Source of the DNA: JBHJOF01 sp050330055
GTDB taxonomy: Bacteria; Pseudomonadota; Alphaproteobacteria; Kiloniellales; JAKSDN01
Length of the DNA stretch: 16,789 bases
NCBI GenBank assembly: GCA_050330055.1
Contig: JBHJOF010000227.1
Span: 1 to 16,789, forward strand
Direction: 5' to 3'
Shown: positions 1 to 6,504 of the stretch, one piece after another
Numbering within the stretch: the stretch's first letter is position 1
How the letters are laid out: each line of letters opens with the position of its first letter
The notes under the pieces: model-generated
Seen by the model: only the letters and a program-made list of their open reading frames with translations
Database searches by the model: none
Told to the model about the DNA's origin: nothing
Made by a program: the position numbers and the translations under genes

Positions 1-561
1 GTACTCCAGCGGCTGCGGCACCTCGCGGCCGGCCCGCTTGGCGGCGCGGCGCGCCTTCTCGACCACCAGGTTGAGCTCGCTCTGGCTGCATAGGCCGAGC
101 AGCACCGGGTCGCGCGGCCGGATGTTGGGCGAGTTCCAGTGGCTGCGCTCGCGCACCGCCTGGATGGTGTTCTTGGTGGTGCCGATCAGCTTGGCGATCT
201 GCGAATCTTTCAGCTCCGGATGGTGGCGCAGCAGCCAGGCGATGCCGTCCGGCTTGTCCTGGCGCTTGGCCACCGGCGTGTAGCGCGGCCCCTTGGTGCG
301 CTTGGCCGGCTGCGGCAGGTCCTGCACCGCCATGTTCAGGCGGGCGCTGGGATCGGCCTGGCAGCGCTCCAGCTCCTCGCGGGTCAGCTGGCCGTTGGCG
401 ATGGGGTCCTGGCCCTGGATGCCGATCGCCACCTCGCCATCGGCGATGCCCTGGACCTCGAGCGGGTGCAGGCCGCAGTACGCGGCGATCTGCTCGAAGC
501 TGAGGGTGGTGTGATCGACCAGCCACACGGCGGTTGCCTTGGGCATGAGGGGATTGGGCAT
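1..561 (-). CDS. trcR: TrcR-like cell cycle transcriptional regulator (DUF1013), 3' end cut by window
   Basis: The reading frame stays open from the ATG at 561 down to base 1, giving 187 codons with no stop, so the C-terminus lies outside the window. The protein begins MPNPLMPKATAVWLVDHTTL and matches what I remember of the DUF1013 family, called TrcR, an alphaproteobacterial regulator linked to cell-cycle transcription. A helix-turn-helix-like stretch is visible around residues 120-140 (DSQIAKLIGTTKNTIQAVRE), followed by a lysine/arginine-rich tail (EKARRAAKRAGRE). The start is well fixed: GGAGGTAAC precedes the ATG on the minus strand. It lies 138 nt downstream of the quinone oxidoreductase on the same strand, so it could be co-transcribed or use its own promoter. 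Family assignment is confident; target genes cannot be read from the sequence. Confidence 0.9.
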   Translation of the reverse strand, partial: MPNPLMPKATAVWLVDHTTLSFEQIAAYCGLHPLEVQGIADGEVAIGIQGQDPIANGQLTREELERCQADPSARLNMAVQDLPQPAKRTKGPRYTPVAKRQDKPDGIAWLLRHHPELKDSQIAKLIGTTKNTIQAVRERSHWNSPNIRPRDPVLLGLCSQSELNLVVEKARRAAKRAGREVPQPLEY

Positions 562-574
562 GTTACCTCCGTTT

Positions 575-602
575 CGGCCCCGCCGGCTTCACGCCGGGGC
601 CG
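575..602 (-). promoter_or_regulatory. GC-rich leader hairpin just upstream of the trcR ribosome binding site
   Basis: CGGCCCCG at 575-582 pairs with CGGGGCCG at 595-602 (8 bp, 12-nt loop). The loop and arms can also pair in a shifted register (CCGGC with GCCGG). On the minus-strand transcript the hairpin ends 4 nt before the GGAGG at 566-570. It could affect ribosome access, or be the weak end of the upstream oxidoreductase transcript; no U-run follows it, which argues against an intrinsic terminator. Confidence 0.35.
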
Positions 603-699
603 TGCCGCCGCCTGGAGCAGCGCGATGGCACGTTGTCATCGAAGCACCTGATATATACGTCGTCCCGCGGCGAAGGAAAGCCTTGTTTCCCGCCAATGG

Positions 700-1701
700 C
701 TAGATTTCGAGCACGATTTTCCCGATGTGCGCGCTCGATTCCATCAGCCGGTGGGCCTCCGCTGCCTCGGCCAGAGGAAAGGACTTGTAGAGCACGGGCT
801 TGACCTTGCCGGCCTCGATCAGCGGCCAGACCTTGGCCTTGAGCGCCTGGGCGATAGCGCCCTTGAAGGCGACCGAGCGGGCCCTGAGGGTCGAGCCGGT
901 GATGGTCAGGCGCTTCAGCATGACCGGCAGGAAGTTGACCTCGGCCTTGGGCCCGCCCAGGAAGGCGATGAAGACCAGCCGGCCGTCGGGGGCGAGCGCC
1001 GCGATGTCGCGGGCGATGTAGTCGCCGCCCACCATGTCGAGGATCACGTCGACGCCCTTGCCGCCGGTCGCCTCCTTGACCACGGTCACGAAGTCCTCGT
1101 CGCGGTAGTTGATCGCCCGCTCGGCGCCCAAATCCTCGCAGGCCTTGCACTTGTCGGCCGAGCCGGCGGTGGTGAAGACCCGCGCGCCGAAGGCCTTGGC
1201 GAGCTGGATCGCCGTGGTGCCGATGCCGGACGAGCCGCCGTGCACCAGGAAGGCCTCGCCTTCGGCCAGGCGGGCGCGGTCGAAGACGTTGCTCCAGACC
1301 GTGAAGAAGGTCTCGGGCAGGGCCGCCGCCGCGGCCATGTCGAGGCCCTTGGGCAGCGGCAAGCACTGCGGCGCCGGCGCCGCACAGTACTCGGCATAGC
1401 CGCCGCCGGCGACCAGCGCCGTCACCTCGTCGCCGACCTTCCAGTCGCCCACCCCCGGCCCCAGCGCGACCACTTCGCCGGCGATCTCCAGGCCCGGGAT
1501 GTCGGAGGCGCCGGGCGGCGGCGCATAGCCGCCCTGGCGCTGCAGCACGTCGGGCCGGTTGACGCCGGCCGCCGCCACCTTGACCAGGACCTCGCCCTCG
1601 GCCGGCCGCGGCACCGGCCGGCTCCCCGGCACCAGCACCTCGGGCCCGCCGTACTCGCGGATCTCGATCGCGGTCATGCTGGCGGGGCTTTGCTCGGTCA
1701 T
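700..1701 (-). CDS. NAD(P)H-quinone oxidoreductase, PIG3/Qor type (zinc-free MDR family)
   Basis: This 333-residue protein has the length and layout of the PIG3-like quinone oxidoreductases in the medium-chain dehydrogenase/reductase superfamily. The N-terminal GroES-like domain carries GVNRPDVLQRQGGY (about residues 46-59) and PGLEIAGEV (69-77). The Rossmann part carries the nucleotide-binding HGGSSGIGTTAIQLAKAFGA near 154-173. The structural-zinc cysteines of alcohol dehydrogenases are absent, as expected for the quinone reductase branch. These cytosolic enzymes reduce quinones or other electrophilic carbonyls with NADPH. The start at 1701 is supported by GAGGAG 7 nt upstream (1709-1714); a second ATG lies eight codons in. 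A 77-bp palindrome begins 28 bp upstream of the start, so it probably lies in the leader or promoter. The true substrate is unknown. Confidence 0.9.
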   Translation of the reverse strand: MTEQSPASMTAIEIREYGGPEVLVPGSRPVPRPAEGEVLVKVAAAGVNRPDVLQRQGGYAPPPGASDIPGLEIAGEVVALGPGVGDWKVGDEVTALVAGGGYAEYCAAPAPQCLPLPKGLDMAAAAALPETFFTVWSNVFDRARLAEGEAFLVHGGSSGIGTTAIQLAKAFGARVFTTAGSADKCKACEDLGAERAINYRDEDFVTVVKEATGGKGVDVILDMVGGDYIARDIAALAPDGRLVFIAFLGGPKAEVNFLPVMLKRLTITGSTLRARSVAFKGAIAQALKAKVWPLIEAGKVKPVLYKSFPLAEAAEAHRLMESSAHIGKIVLEI

Positions 1702-1728
1702 GCTGGCGCTCCTCTATTACGGGAGTCT

Positions 1729-1805
1729 ATTTCGGGGACAGTATACCTAATTTTATTACCGCAACCATGTATCGGTAATAAAATTAGGTATACTGTCCCC
1801 GAAAT
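1729..1805. repeat. GGGGACAGTATACC palindrome, copy A (RAYT/REP-like, MITE-like)
   Basis: Perfect 33-bp inverted arms at 1729-1761 and 1773-1805 flank an 11-nt spacer. The arm contains GGGGACAGTATACCTAAT followed by TTTATTACCG, far more AT-rich than the surrounding DNA. A 25-bp arm core is shared exactly with the element at 8530-8609. Repeats with the GGGGACAGTATAC core are, as I recall, associated with REP-associated tyrosine (Y1 HUH) transposases in proteobacteria; no such transposase gene is in this window. The copy lies between divergent genes, so its hairpin or TATA-rich core could influence oxidoreductase expression. Confidence 0.85.
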
Positions 1806-1846
1806 TATTGCTCCTTTGTTGCCGCGGCGCAGCGCCCGGGCCGGCC

Positions 1847-1876
1847 CTGTGAATGGCCGGAGTGGTCTAGTATGAT
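1847..1876 (+). promoter_or_regulatory. candidate sigma70-type promoter for the DUF1192 gene
   Basis: TATGAT at 1871-1876 resembles a -10 box, and CTGTGA at 1847-1852 is a weak -35 match with 18-nt spacing. It lies 36 nt before the DUF1192 start at 1913 and just right of the palindrome. This rests on motif resemblance only. Confidence 0.3.
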
Positions 1877-1912
1877 CACTCCCGCCTGGCAAGCGATCGA
1901 CGGAGAGGCGCG

Positions 1913-2095
1913 ATGGACCCAGAAGACCTGGAGCCGCGCAAGCAGAAGCCCAAGCCCAAGGACCTGGACGCCCTCGGCGTCGACGAGCTGGAAGACTATC
2001 TGGCCGAGCTCGAGGCCGAGATCCTCCGGGTCAAGGACAAGATCAAGGGCAAGAAGGCCTACCTCTCCGGCGCCGACGCGCTCTTCAAGCGCTAG
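1913..2095 (+). CDS. DUF1192 family small protein
   Basis: The gene encodes 60 residues, the usual size for DUF1192, a family found in alphaproteobacteria and of unknown function. The protein starts MDPEDLEPRKQKPKPKDLDA, then has an acidic amphipathic helix (GVDELEDYLAELEAEILRVK, about residues 22-41) that should form a coiled coil, then a lysine-rich stretch (DKIKGKKAYLSGADALFKR). No signal peptide or membrane segment is visible, so it should be cytosolic. GGAGAGG lies about 6 nt before the ATG. It diverges from the quinone oxidoreductase, with the palindrome at 1729-1805 between them. Its 3' end overlaps the end of the convergent membrane-protein gene by 11 nt. Confidence 0.88.
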   Translation: MDPEDLEPRKQKPKPKDLDALGVDELEDYLAELEAEILRVKDKIKGKKAYLSGADALFKR

Positions 2096-2321
2096 TCCGG
2101 CGGAGCCGGCGCAGCCGCGCGGCCATGTAGAGCAGCCAGCCAACGACGCCCAGCAGCAGCACCACGATGAGCCAGCCGCTGCGCGGCCCGAAGGGGCAGC
2201 GCGCCCCGGCCGGCGGCCGCCAGTGCCCGCCGGCCGGCGACAGCGCGACATGCGCCAGCGGCAGCAGATAGCCGAAGATCAGGATCAGCCAGGTGAGGGT
2301 CGTCGGGTCCATCGCCGCCAT
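2085..2321 (-). CDS. small two-helix membrane protein, function unknown
   Basis: This is a 78-residue open frame with two clear hydrophobic segments: TWLILIFGYLLPLAHVAL near the N-terminus and SGWLIVVLLLGVVGWLLYMA near the C-terminus, separated by a Gly/Pro-rich loop containing HWRPPAGARCPFGPRSG. It ends in a basic tail (ARLRRLRRTSA), placing the C-terminus in the cytoplasm by the positive-inside rule. The second segment loosely recalls the PLDc_N hydrophobic pattern, but I do not assign that family. The ATG at 2321 has a G-rich stretch upstream; the ATG at 2312 lacks one, so I prefer 2321. It converges on DUF1192 with an 11-nt tail overlap. I cannot name it, and the start is uncertain. Confidence 0.6.
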   Translation of the reverse strand: MAAMDPTTLTWLILIFGYLLPLAHVALSPAGGHWRPPAGARCPFGPRSGWLIVVLLLGVVGWLLYMAARLRRLRRTSA

Positions 2322-2703
2322 TCTGGCCCGCCCCGCCGCGGCGCGCAAAGCCGCTGGGCATTCAGGCCTGGCGCCACGGCGTCGTACCTTTCCGGCTCGC
2401 GTAGTATGTCGAGGTTTGAGATGAATTTGTTGCCAATAAAGGAATGCTTTTTCTTAGGAAATAGGGAGCCTATCGTCTAAAATTCCTATGTAATTGCAAG
2501 TATCTCTTAAGATCATCTTCACGGCCAAGGTGGATATTTGTAGCCGGCGCCTCCTGGTCCTAGCCGTAAGCCGGGGCCTGGCGTCAGGCGTCCAACGCGT
2601 CGCACCTGGCGCGGCGGGGCTCCGGCGGTCCAGGCCAGCATTCAGGCCGCGGGCCCGGGTCGGCCGTTCGGGCCGGCAGTGCAGATTTGAGGAGCAGGCT
2701 TTC
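2322..2703. other. intergenic control region upstream of parA, with an AT-rich island
   Basis: No convincing gene is present in these 382 nt. The segment at about 2395-2520 is conspicuously AT-rich against the GC-rich background and probably holds the promoter or promoters of the ParA operon; I could not fix a clear -35/-10 pair. The remaining part (2521-2690) is GC-rich with small hairpins such as GCCTG/CAGGC (2576-2580 with 2585-2589). GAGGAG at about 2688-2693 is the parA ribosome binding site. Confidence 0.5.
2455..2488. promoter_or_regulatory. nested palindrome, possible operator upstream of parA
   Basis: ATAGG-gag-CCTAT at 2461-2473 is a perfect short palindrome. It is enclosed by TAGGAA (2455-2460) and TTCCTA (2483-2488), which also pair. 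It sits in the AT-rich island about 215 nt before the parA start. Partition-type operons are often autoregulated by a ribbon-helix-helix protein binding short repeats, so this is a candidate site for the protein encoded at 3426-3980. This is inference only. Confidence 0.3.
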
Positions 2704-3429
2704 ATGTTAGTCGTTGCAATTGCCTCCCAGAAAGGCGGCTCGGGCAAGACCACGCTCGCCGGCCACCTGGCGGTCGAGGCGGACCGGCGCGGCGCCGGCC
2801 CGGTCGCGCTGATCGACACCGATCCGCAAGGCAGCCTGGCCGACTGGTGGAACGAGCGCGCCGCCAAGACGCCGCACTTCGCGCACACCACCCGCGAGAG
2901 CCTGGGCCGCGACATCCCGCGCCTGCGCCAGCTCGGCATGAAGCTGGTCTTCGTCGACACGCCGCCGGCGATCACCGCGGCGATCCGCGACGTCGTGCAG
3001 GTAGCCGACCTCGTCGTGATCCCGACCCGGCCGAGCCCGCACGACCTGCGCGCCGTGGGCGATACCGTCGACCTGGTGGAGTCCCTGGGCAAGCCGCTGG
3101 TCTTCGTGATCAACGCGGCCACGCGTGCGGCCAAGATCACCACCGAGGCGGCGATCTCGCTGTCGCAGCACGGCACGCTCGCGCCCTCGATCCTGCACCA
3201 CCGGGTCGACTTCGCCTCCAGCATGATCGACGGGCGCACGGTGATGGAGCTGCCGGGCGAGTCGCGCTCGTCCGAGGAGATCGCGGCGCTCTGGTCCTAT
3301 CTCGAGGGCCGCCTCGGCAAGCTGCCGCAAGGCGAGGCTGCCGCGCTGCCGGTCGTTGTCGAGCCGCTGCCCAAGGTCACGACCGCCGAGGTAGTCCCCG
3401 GGGCGGTTGGGGAGCTGGTCGGCAAATGA
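2704..3429 (+). CDS. parA: ParA/MinD-family partition ATPase
   Basis: This 241-residue protein has the deviant Walker A of ParA-family ATPases (QKGGSGKTT, residues 9-17, with signature Lys10 and catalytic Lys15). It also has LIDTDPQGSLADWW (36-49) and a Walker B-type KLVFVDTPP (80-88, Asp85). It lacks the N-terminal HTH of P1-type ParA, so it is the short, type Ib-like form. Such ATPases dimerise on ATP, bind DNA non-specifically and position cargo (plasmids, chromosomes, protein clusters) through a partner that triggers hydrolysis. The start at 2704 has GAGGAG about 10 nt upstream and starts exactly at the conserved first strand; the upstream in-frame extension to TTG 2494 is poorly ParA-like. 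The next gene begins inside its stop codon. This context fits either a chromosomal cargo-positioning system or an integrated partition locus. Confidence 0.92.
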   Translation: MLVVAIASQKGGSGKTTLAGHLAVEADRRGAGPVALIDTDPQGSLADWWNERAAKTPHFAHTTRESLGRDIPRLRQLGMKLVFVDTPPAITAAIRDVVQVADLVVIPTRPSPHDLRAVGDTVDLVESLGKPLVFVINAATRAAKITTEAAISLSQHGTLAPSILHHRVDFASSMIDGRTVMELPGESRSSEEIAALWSYLEGRLGKLPQGEAAALPVVVEPLPKVTTAEVVPGAVGELVGK

Positions 3430-3980
3430 GCAAGCCCGCGGCAACCCTGACCAGCTCACTTTTGGCTCTCAAGGGGCGCGCCTCCACGGCCGGCTTCAGG
3501 CCGCCGCCGGAGCCCTCCGTTGCGCCGCCCGCAGCGGTGTCGGCAAGCGCAACGACCGGCGCGGCGGAGCCCCTGCTGAAGGCGCGGCCGCCGTCCCCGG
3601 AGGCGCGGCGCAAGGAGCCCAAGGCCGCCAAGGCGCCGCGCGCCGCTGCATCGGTTGGCGGCGGGAACGGCGCCAACGCGGCCGACACCGTACGACTGTC
3701 CTATCGCATGGCGCCGTCCGAGCATCGGCGTTTCGCGCTGCTCGCCGCCCACTTGGGGAAGTCCAAGCAGCAGCTTATCGACGAGGCCCTGGCGGCCTAC
3801 ATGGCACGCTGCGGCAGCGAGGTTGCCGGCGGCACCTGCGCCTGCCTCGCCGGTGCCGTGGCGGGCGAGGCGCAAGCCATGAGCCTTTCCGCGGCGCGGA
3901 CCGGGCCGGCGAGCGCGGTGGCTGGTGTTCCGGAAAGCGGCGGCCCCGCCGCGATCGCCGCGGCAGGCGAGATGGAGTAG
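3426..3980 (+). CDS. ribbon-helix-helix (CopG-like) protein, probable ParA partner
   Basis: The 184-residue protein has three parts. Residues 1 to about 85 are low-complexity, Ala/Pro/Lys-rich and probably disordered. Residues about 88-128 hold a ribbon-helix-helix-like motif (TVRLSYRMAPSEHRRF, then LAAHLGKSKQQLIDEALAAY). The tail is Ala/Gly-rich. RHH proteins bind DNA as dimers through the N-terminal beta strand, here around RLSYRM. Its ATG overlaps the parA stop (ATGA), which indicates translational coupling. In small partition loci an RHH protein often acts as both the centromere-binding partner and the operon repressor, with a flexible terminus that stimulates the ATPase; the long disordered N-terminus here fits that role. 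A plain transcription regulator is the alternative. The function is inferred from fold resemblance and position. Confidence 0.75.
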   Translation: MSKPAATLTSSLLALKGRASTAGFRPPPEPSVAPPAAVSASATTGAAEPLLKARPPSPEARRKEPKAAKAPRAAASVGGGNGANAADTVRLSYRMAPSEHRRFALLAAHLGKSKQQLIDEALAAYMARCGSEVAGGTCACLAGAVAGEAQAMSLSAARTGPASAVAGVPESGGPAAIAAAGEME

Positions 3981-3985
3981 GTCAG

Positions 3986-4729
3986 ATGGCGCTGCAGGAC
4001 GCGCCCGCTGCCAACGGCAATGCGTCGCTGCCGCAGACCACTCCGGCGGCCGCGACAGCCGCGGTGACCCCCCGGGCGCAGGAGCTACCACCGCCGGCCT
4101 CGCTCGCCACGGTGCCGCTGCGCCGGCAGCGCCAGCGCCCGGTCACGCCGCCGGACGAGTCGCGGCCCGAGCGGGCAGCGGTCCCTGCAAGCGCGCGTGC
4201 CACGCCCGATCGGTCGGAGTGTAAGTCGGCGGCACAGGCAGCGCCCAAAGAGACCACGCCCGAGCCAGCGGCTCGGGCTGAGTCCCATCAGAGCGCCGAG
4301 GTGGACCCTGCGGAGACCTCAGGCGGCGATATCGTCGCCTTCTGGAAGGGGCTGCGCGGCGAACGGCGTTTCCCCTCCTGGACCGACCTGCGCTTCGAGC
4401 GCTGCGCGCTGCACTGGCCGAACAGCCTGCTGCTGCGCTTTCCCGCCGACGACGGCTCGGCGCTGCCGCGCATCGAGGCCTCGTTCAGCGAGGCCATGCG
4501 CGCCGCCCCTCTGCGCGATGCTGGGCGCAGCCGCATCGATCACACCCCGCTCATGACCGACTGGCTGATCGCGCTCAGCCAGGAGGCGGCGCGCGCCGGC
4601 CGGCCGATCAGCGACGAGCAGGTGCTGCCGTCGTGGCGCGGCCCGACCCGCTACCGCGCCGTCGCCCTGCCGTTCAGCGAGGACCAGGCCGAGATCGACC
4701 ACGTGCTGTGCCACGTGGCGCACGCCTGA
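3986..4729 (+). CDS. PAS-like (PAS_5/PF07310-type) domain protein with disordered N-terminus
   Basis: The protein has 247 residues. About the first 110 are Ala/Pro/Gln/Arg-rich and look disordered. The C-terminal part, from residue 115 (DIVAFWKGLRGERRFPSWTD), follows the PAS_5 pattern I know from alphaproteobacteria: a YW/FW..LRG..R.PS start, a LLLRF strand, a variable middle, and a final RYRAVALPFSEDQAEIDHVL strand pair. PAS domains sense small molecules or mediate protein contacts; no kinase or output domain is attached. It starts 5 nt after the RHH gene, with GGAG overlapping that gene's stop region, so it belongs to the ParA operon. It may be an adaptor or the cargo. The middle of the PAS region is divergent and the family call needs a profile search. 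Confidence 0.65.
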   Translation: MALQDAPAANGNASLPQTTPAAATAAVTPRAQELPPPASLATVPLRRQRQRPVTPPDESRPERAAVPASARATPDRSECKSAAQAAPKETTPEPAARAESHQSAEVDPAETSGGDIVAFWKGLRGERRFPSWTDLRFERCALHWPNSLLLRFPADDGSALPRIEASFSEAMRAAPLRDAGRSRIDHTPLMTDWLIALSQEAARAGRPISDEQVLPSWRGPTRYRAVALPFSEDQAEIDHVLCHVAHA

Positions 4730-4766
4730 GCGCAGGCCGCGTCGCCAGGCAGATAGGGAGCCCGTC

Positions 4767-5120
4767 ATGCCGGTCGAGATGCGCACATTGATCTTTTCCC
4801 GCGACGAGGTCGCCGAGGCGCTGACCGAGCACGCTGAGCAGGGCGGCGGCAGCCTGCCCAGGGGCCGCGTGATTTACTGCCAGGTCGGCTGCGGGCCCGA
4901 CTTCAGCATGGTGGTAAAGCTGGGGGCGTCGGAGCGGACGGAGATTCAGACCGTGACGCTCGACGCCGAGGCGGTCGGCGCGGCGCTGATCGATTTCTGC
5001 CTGCGCCGCGCCATTCCCCTGCCGCGCAACGCCAGCCGCTCGCTGCAGGTGCTGGGCGAGGCGCTCGCCCTGTCGCTGGCGATCAACGAGGTGCGCGCGC
5101 CGCTGCCCGCCTTCGCCTGA
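4767..5120 (+). CDS. conserved-looking small protein of unknown function
   Basis: This 117-residue protein begins MPVEMRTLIFSRDEVAEALT. It has a mixed alpha/beta pattern, with strands near RVIYCQVGC and FSMVVKL and a helix-rich C-terminus including LDAEAVGAALIDFCLRRAIP followed by LPRNASRSLQVLGEALALSL. No signal peptide, membrane segment or recognised catalytic motif is visible. AGGGAG lies about 6 nt before the ATG. It follows the PAS-like gene by 37 nt on the same strand and is probably the last gene of the ParA operon. I have a general memory of similar uncharacterised proteins in Rhodospirillales, but cannot name a family. Confidence 0.72.
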   Translation: MPVEMRTLIFSRDEVAEALTEHAEQGGGSLPRGRVIYCQVGCGPDFSMVVKLGASERTEIQTVTLDAEAVGAALIDFCLRRAIPLPRNASRSLQVLGEALALSLAINEVRAPLPAFA

Positions 5121-5255
5121 GCCTTCCACAGCTTTGGTGCGCAGCAATCGTCGGGGCCGGAGTCGCGCGCCGCGGATCATGCTAGGCTGGAGGCCTGACC
5201 GCAGCCCGCTGGCGGCCGTCAAAGACGCCCGCGCTATGCCTGGAGTGCCGGTACG

Positions 5256-6200
5256 ATGCCTGTTCTCGAGCGCGACCCCTGGCGCATGCAGTACTTCGAG
5301 GGGGTGCCCTGTCCCGAGGGGGTGGCGATCCCGACTGACGACGGCGATTCCTACGAGCTCTTCCCCAAGCATCGCTGGGTCTACAACAAGCTCCTGATCT
5401 GCGAGACCCAGGGCCTGGAGCACGCGCCGCACGGCCTGCCGCCGAGCCACTATCCGGTCTTCAGCAAGCCGATCTACAACATGCGCGGCATGGGCGCCGG
5501 CAGCAGGATCCTGCGCTCGCGCGAGGAATACGAGCGCGAGCAGGCGCCCGGCCACATGTGGATGGCGCTGCTCGAAGGCGAACACGTCAGCAGCGACGCC
5601 GCGGTGATCGACGGCGAGCCGGTCTGGTGGCGCCATTCGACCGGGCGGCCGCTCGACGGCGGCATGTTCGACTACTGGATCGTGCACGCCGAGGCGCGGC
5701 CCGGCGTCGAGAGCTATTGCGGCGACTGGCTGCGCCGCAACCTGCGCGGCTACAGCGGCATGGTCAACTTCGAGACCATCGGCGGCACCATCATCGAGAC
5801 CCATCTGCGCTTCAGCGACCAGTGGCCCGATCTCTACGGCGGGCCGCCCTGGGTCGAGAGCGTGATCGAGCTCTACAGCCGCGGCAACTGGCCGTTCGAG
5901 GACAAGGACCGCCGCCCCGGCTACAGCGTCGTGCTGTTCGGCGCGCACGGCCTGCGCTACCGCAAGGTCGAACAGGCGATCATCGACGAGCTGCTGCAGC
6001 GGCCGTCGATCACCTCGATCCAGATGACCTTCCACGAGGACAAGCCGCCCAAGGCGCACTCCATGCCGCCCGGCGGCTTCCGCCTGGCGATCGCCAACTG
6101 CTGGGACCTGGAGGCCGGCTTCGCCGTGCGCGAACAGCTCGCGCTCGCCTTCTGGTCGACCCAGAAGCTGGGCAAGCGGCGGCGCCGCAAAGTCGCTTGA
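5256..6200 (+). CDS. uncharacterised protein with ATP-grasp-like features
   Basis: This 314-residue protein is not one I can name. Its middle resembles an ATP-grasp fold. FSKPIYNMRGMGAGSRILRS (about residues 69-88) looks like the KP...G.G ATP-binding strand and loop. ALLEGEHVSSDAAVIDGEPV (about 105-124) looks like the central strand in which many ATP-grasps have EG..YS.D. GMVNFETIGGTIIETHLRFS (about 168-187) occupies the position of the terminal metal-binding strand, but with E-T-H where active enzymes usually have E-x-N. The C-terminus is basic (KLGKRRRRKVA). The start at 5256 has GGAG about 12 nt upstream. It follows the 4767-5120 gene by 135 nt; ATGCTAGG near 5178 may be part of its own promoter. 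The ATP-grasp reading is inference; a non-catalytic relative or another fold remains possible. Confidence 0.6.
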   Translation: MPVLERDPWRMQYFEGVPCPEGVAIPTDDGDSYELFPKHRWVYNKLLICETQGLEHAPHGLPPSHYPVFSKPIYNMRGMGAGSRILRSREEYEREQAPGHMWMALLEGEHVSSDAAVIDGEPVWWRHSTGRPLDGGMFDYWIVHAEARPGVESYCGDWLRRNLRGYSGMVNFETIGGTIIETHLRFSDQWPDLYGGPPWVESVIELYSRGNWPFEDKDRRPGYSVVLFGAHGLRYRKVEQAIIDELLQRPSITSIQMTFHEDKPPKAHSMPPGGFRLAIANCWDLEAGFAVREQLALAFWSTQKLGKRRRRKVA

Positions 6201-6221
6201 ACAGGGTCTCCCGCTGCTTCA

Positions 6222-6278
6222 GCCTGCCCCTCGTTTGGGTCCCATGGCATTTATACATGCCAGTTAGGAGAGGCAGGC
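6222..6278. repeat. compound imperfect palindrome downstream of the ATP-grasp-like gene
   Basis: GCCTGCCCCTC (6222-6232) pairs with GAGAGGCAGGC (6268-6278) with one mismatch. Inside it, TGGCAT (6245-6250) pairs with ATGCCA (6257-6262) around a TTATAC loop. It starts 22 nt after the stop at 6200 and could act as a transcript end or be a decayed mobile palindrome. No U-run follows the outer stem. Confidence 0.5.
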
Positions 6279-6295
6279 CCTTGCCACACCCACGG

Positions 6296-6388
6296 CTGTC
6301 GTCCCGGCACTTGTTGCCGGGACCCAACGGCCTATCCGTGGCGCGCTCTGGCGCCATTGGGTCCCGGGGACAAGCCCCGGGACGACAG
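6296..6388. repeat. GTCGTCCCGG-type inverted repeat (alphaproteobacterial REP-like element)
   Basis: Arms of 35 nt at 6296-6330 and 6354-6388 are inverted copies that differ at a handful of positions, mostly in their central loops. Each arm is itself a hairpin: CCCGGCA/TGCCGGG in the left and CCCGGGG/CCCCGGG in the right. Between them, GGCGC repeats can pair. Repeats combining GTCGTCCCGG with CCGGGACCCA are, as I remember, abundant in Rhodospirillales-like genomes. With the palindrome at 6222-6278 it fills most of the 304-nt gap (6201-6504); the rest, including the AT-rich 6395-6450, probably holds the hydrolase promoter. Confidence 0.75.
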
Positions 6389-6504
6389 TGGTGTGTGTAT
6401 CTGCGTTGTGAGATCACCGCGCGTATGTGTGAATCCTTCAAATTTTGGGGCAGGGGAGGGCTGATATTGGCGCCTGGCTTGGGTGGCCAAGAGGGAGCGG
6501 CGGC

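Noticed and set aside
727..1875. 382-codon plus-strand frame opposite the quinone oxidoreductase
   Set aside because: The composition is typical of an antisense shadow, it has no recognisable domain, and it runs through the palindrome.
2092..2361. 89-codon minus-strand frame overlapping the small membrane protein
   Set aside because: The other frame has two clean hydrophobic helices with a basic tail; this one is Ala/Gly/Arg-rich without a pattern.
2494..2703. 70-residue N-terminal extension of ParA starting at TTG 2494
   Set aside because: The extension is not ParA-like, while ATG 2704 has a good ribosome site and starts right at the conserved first strand.
2704..3980. Toxin-antitoxin pair (RHH protein as antitoxin)
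   Set aside because: The partner is a clear ParA ATPase and no toxin-like small protein is adjacent.
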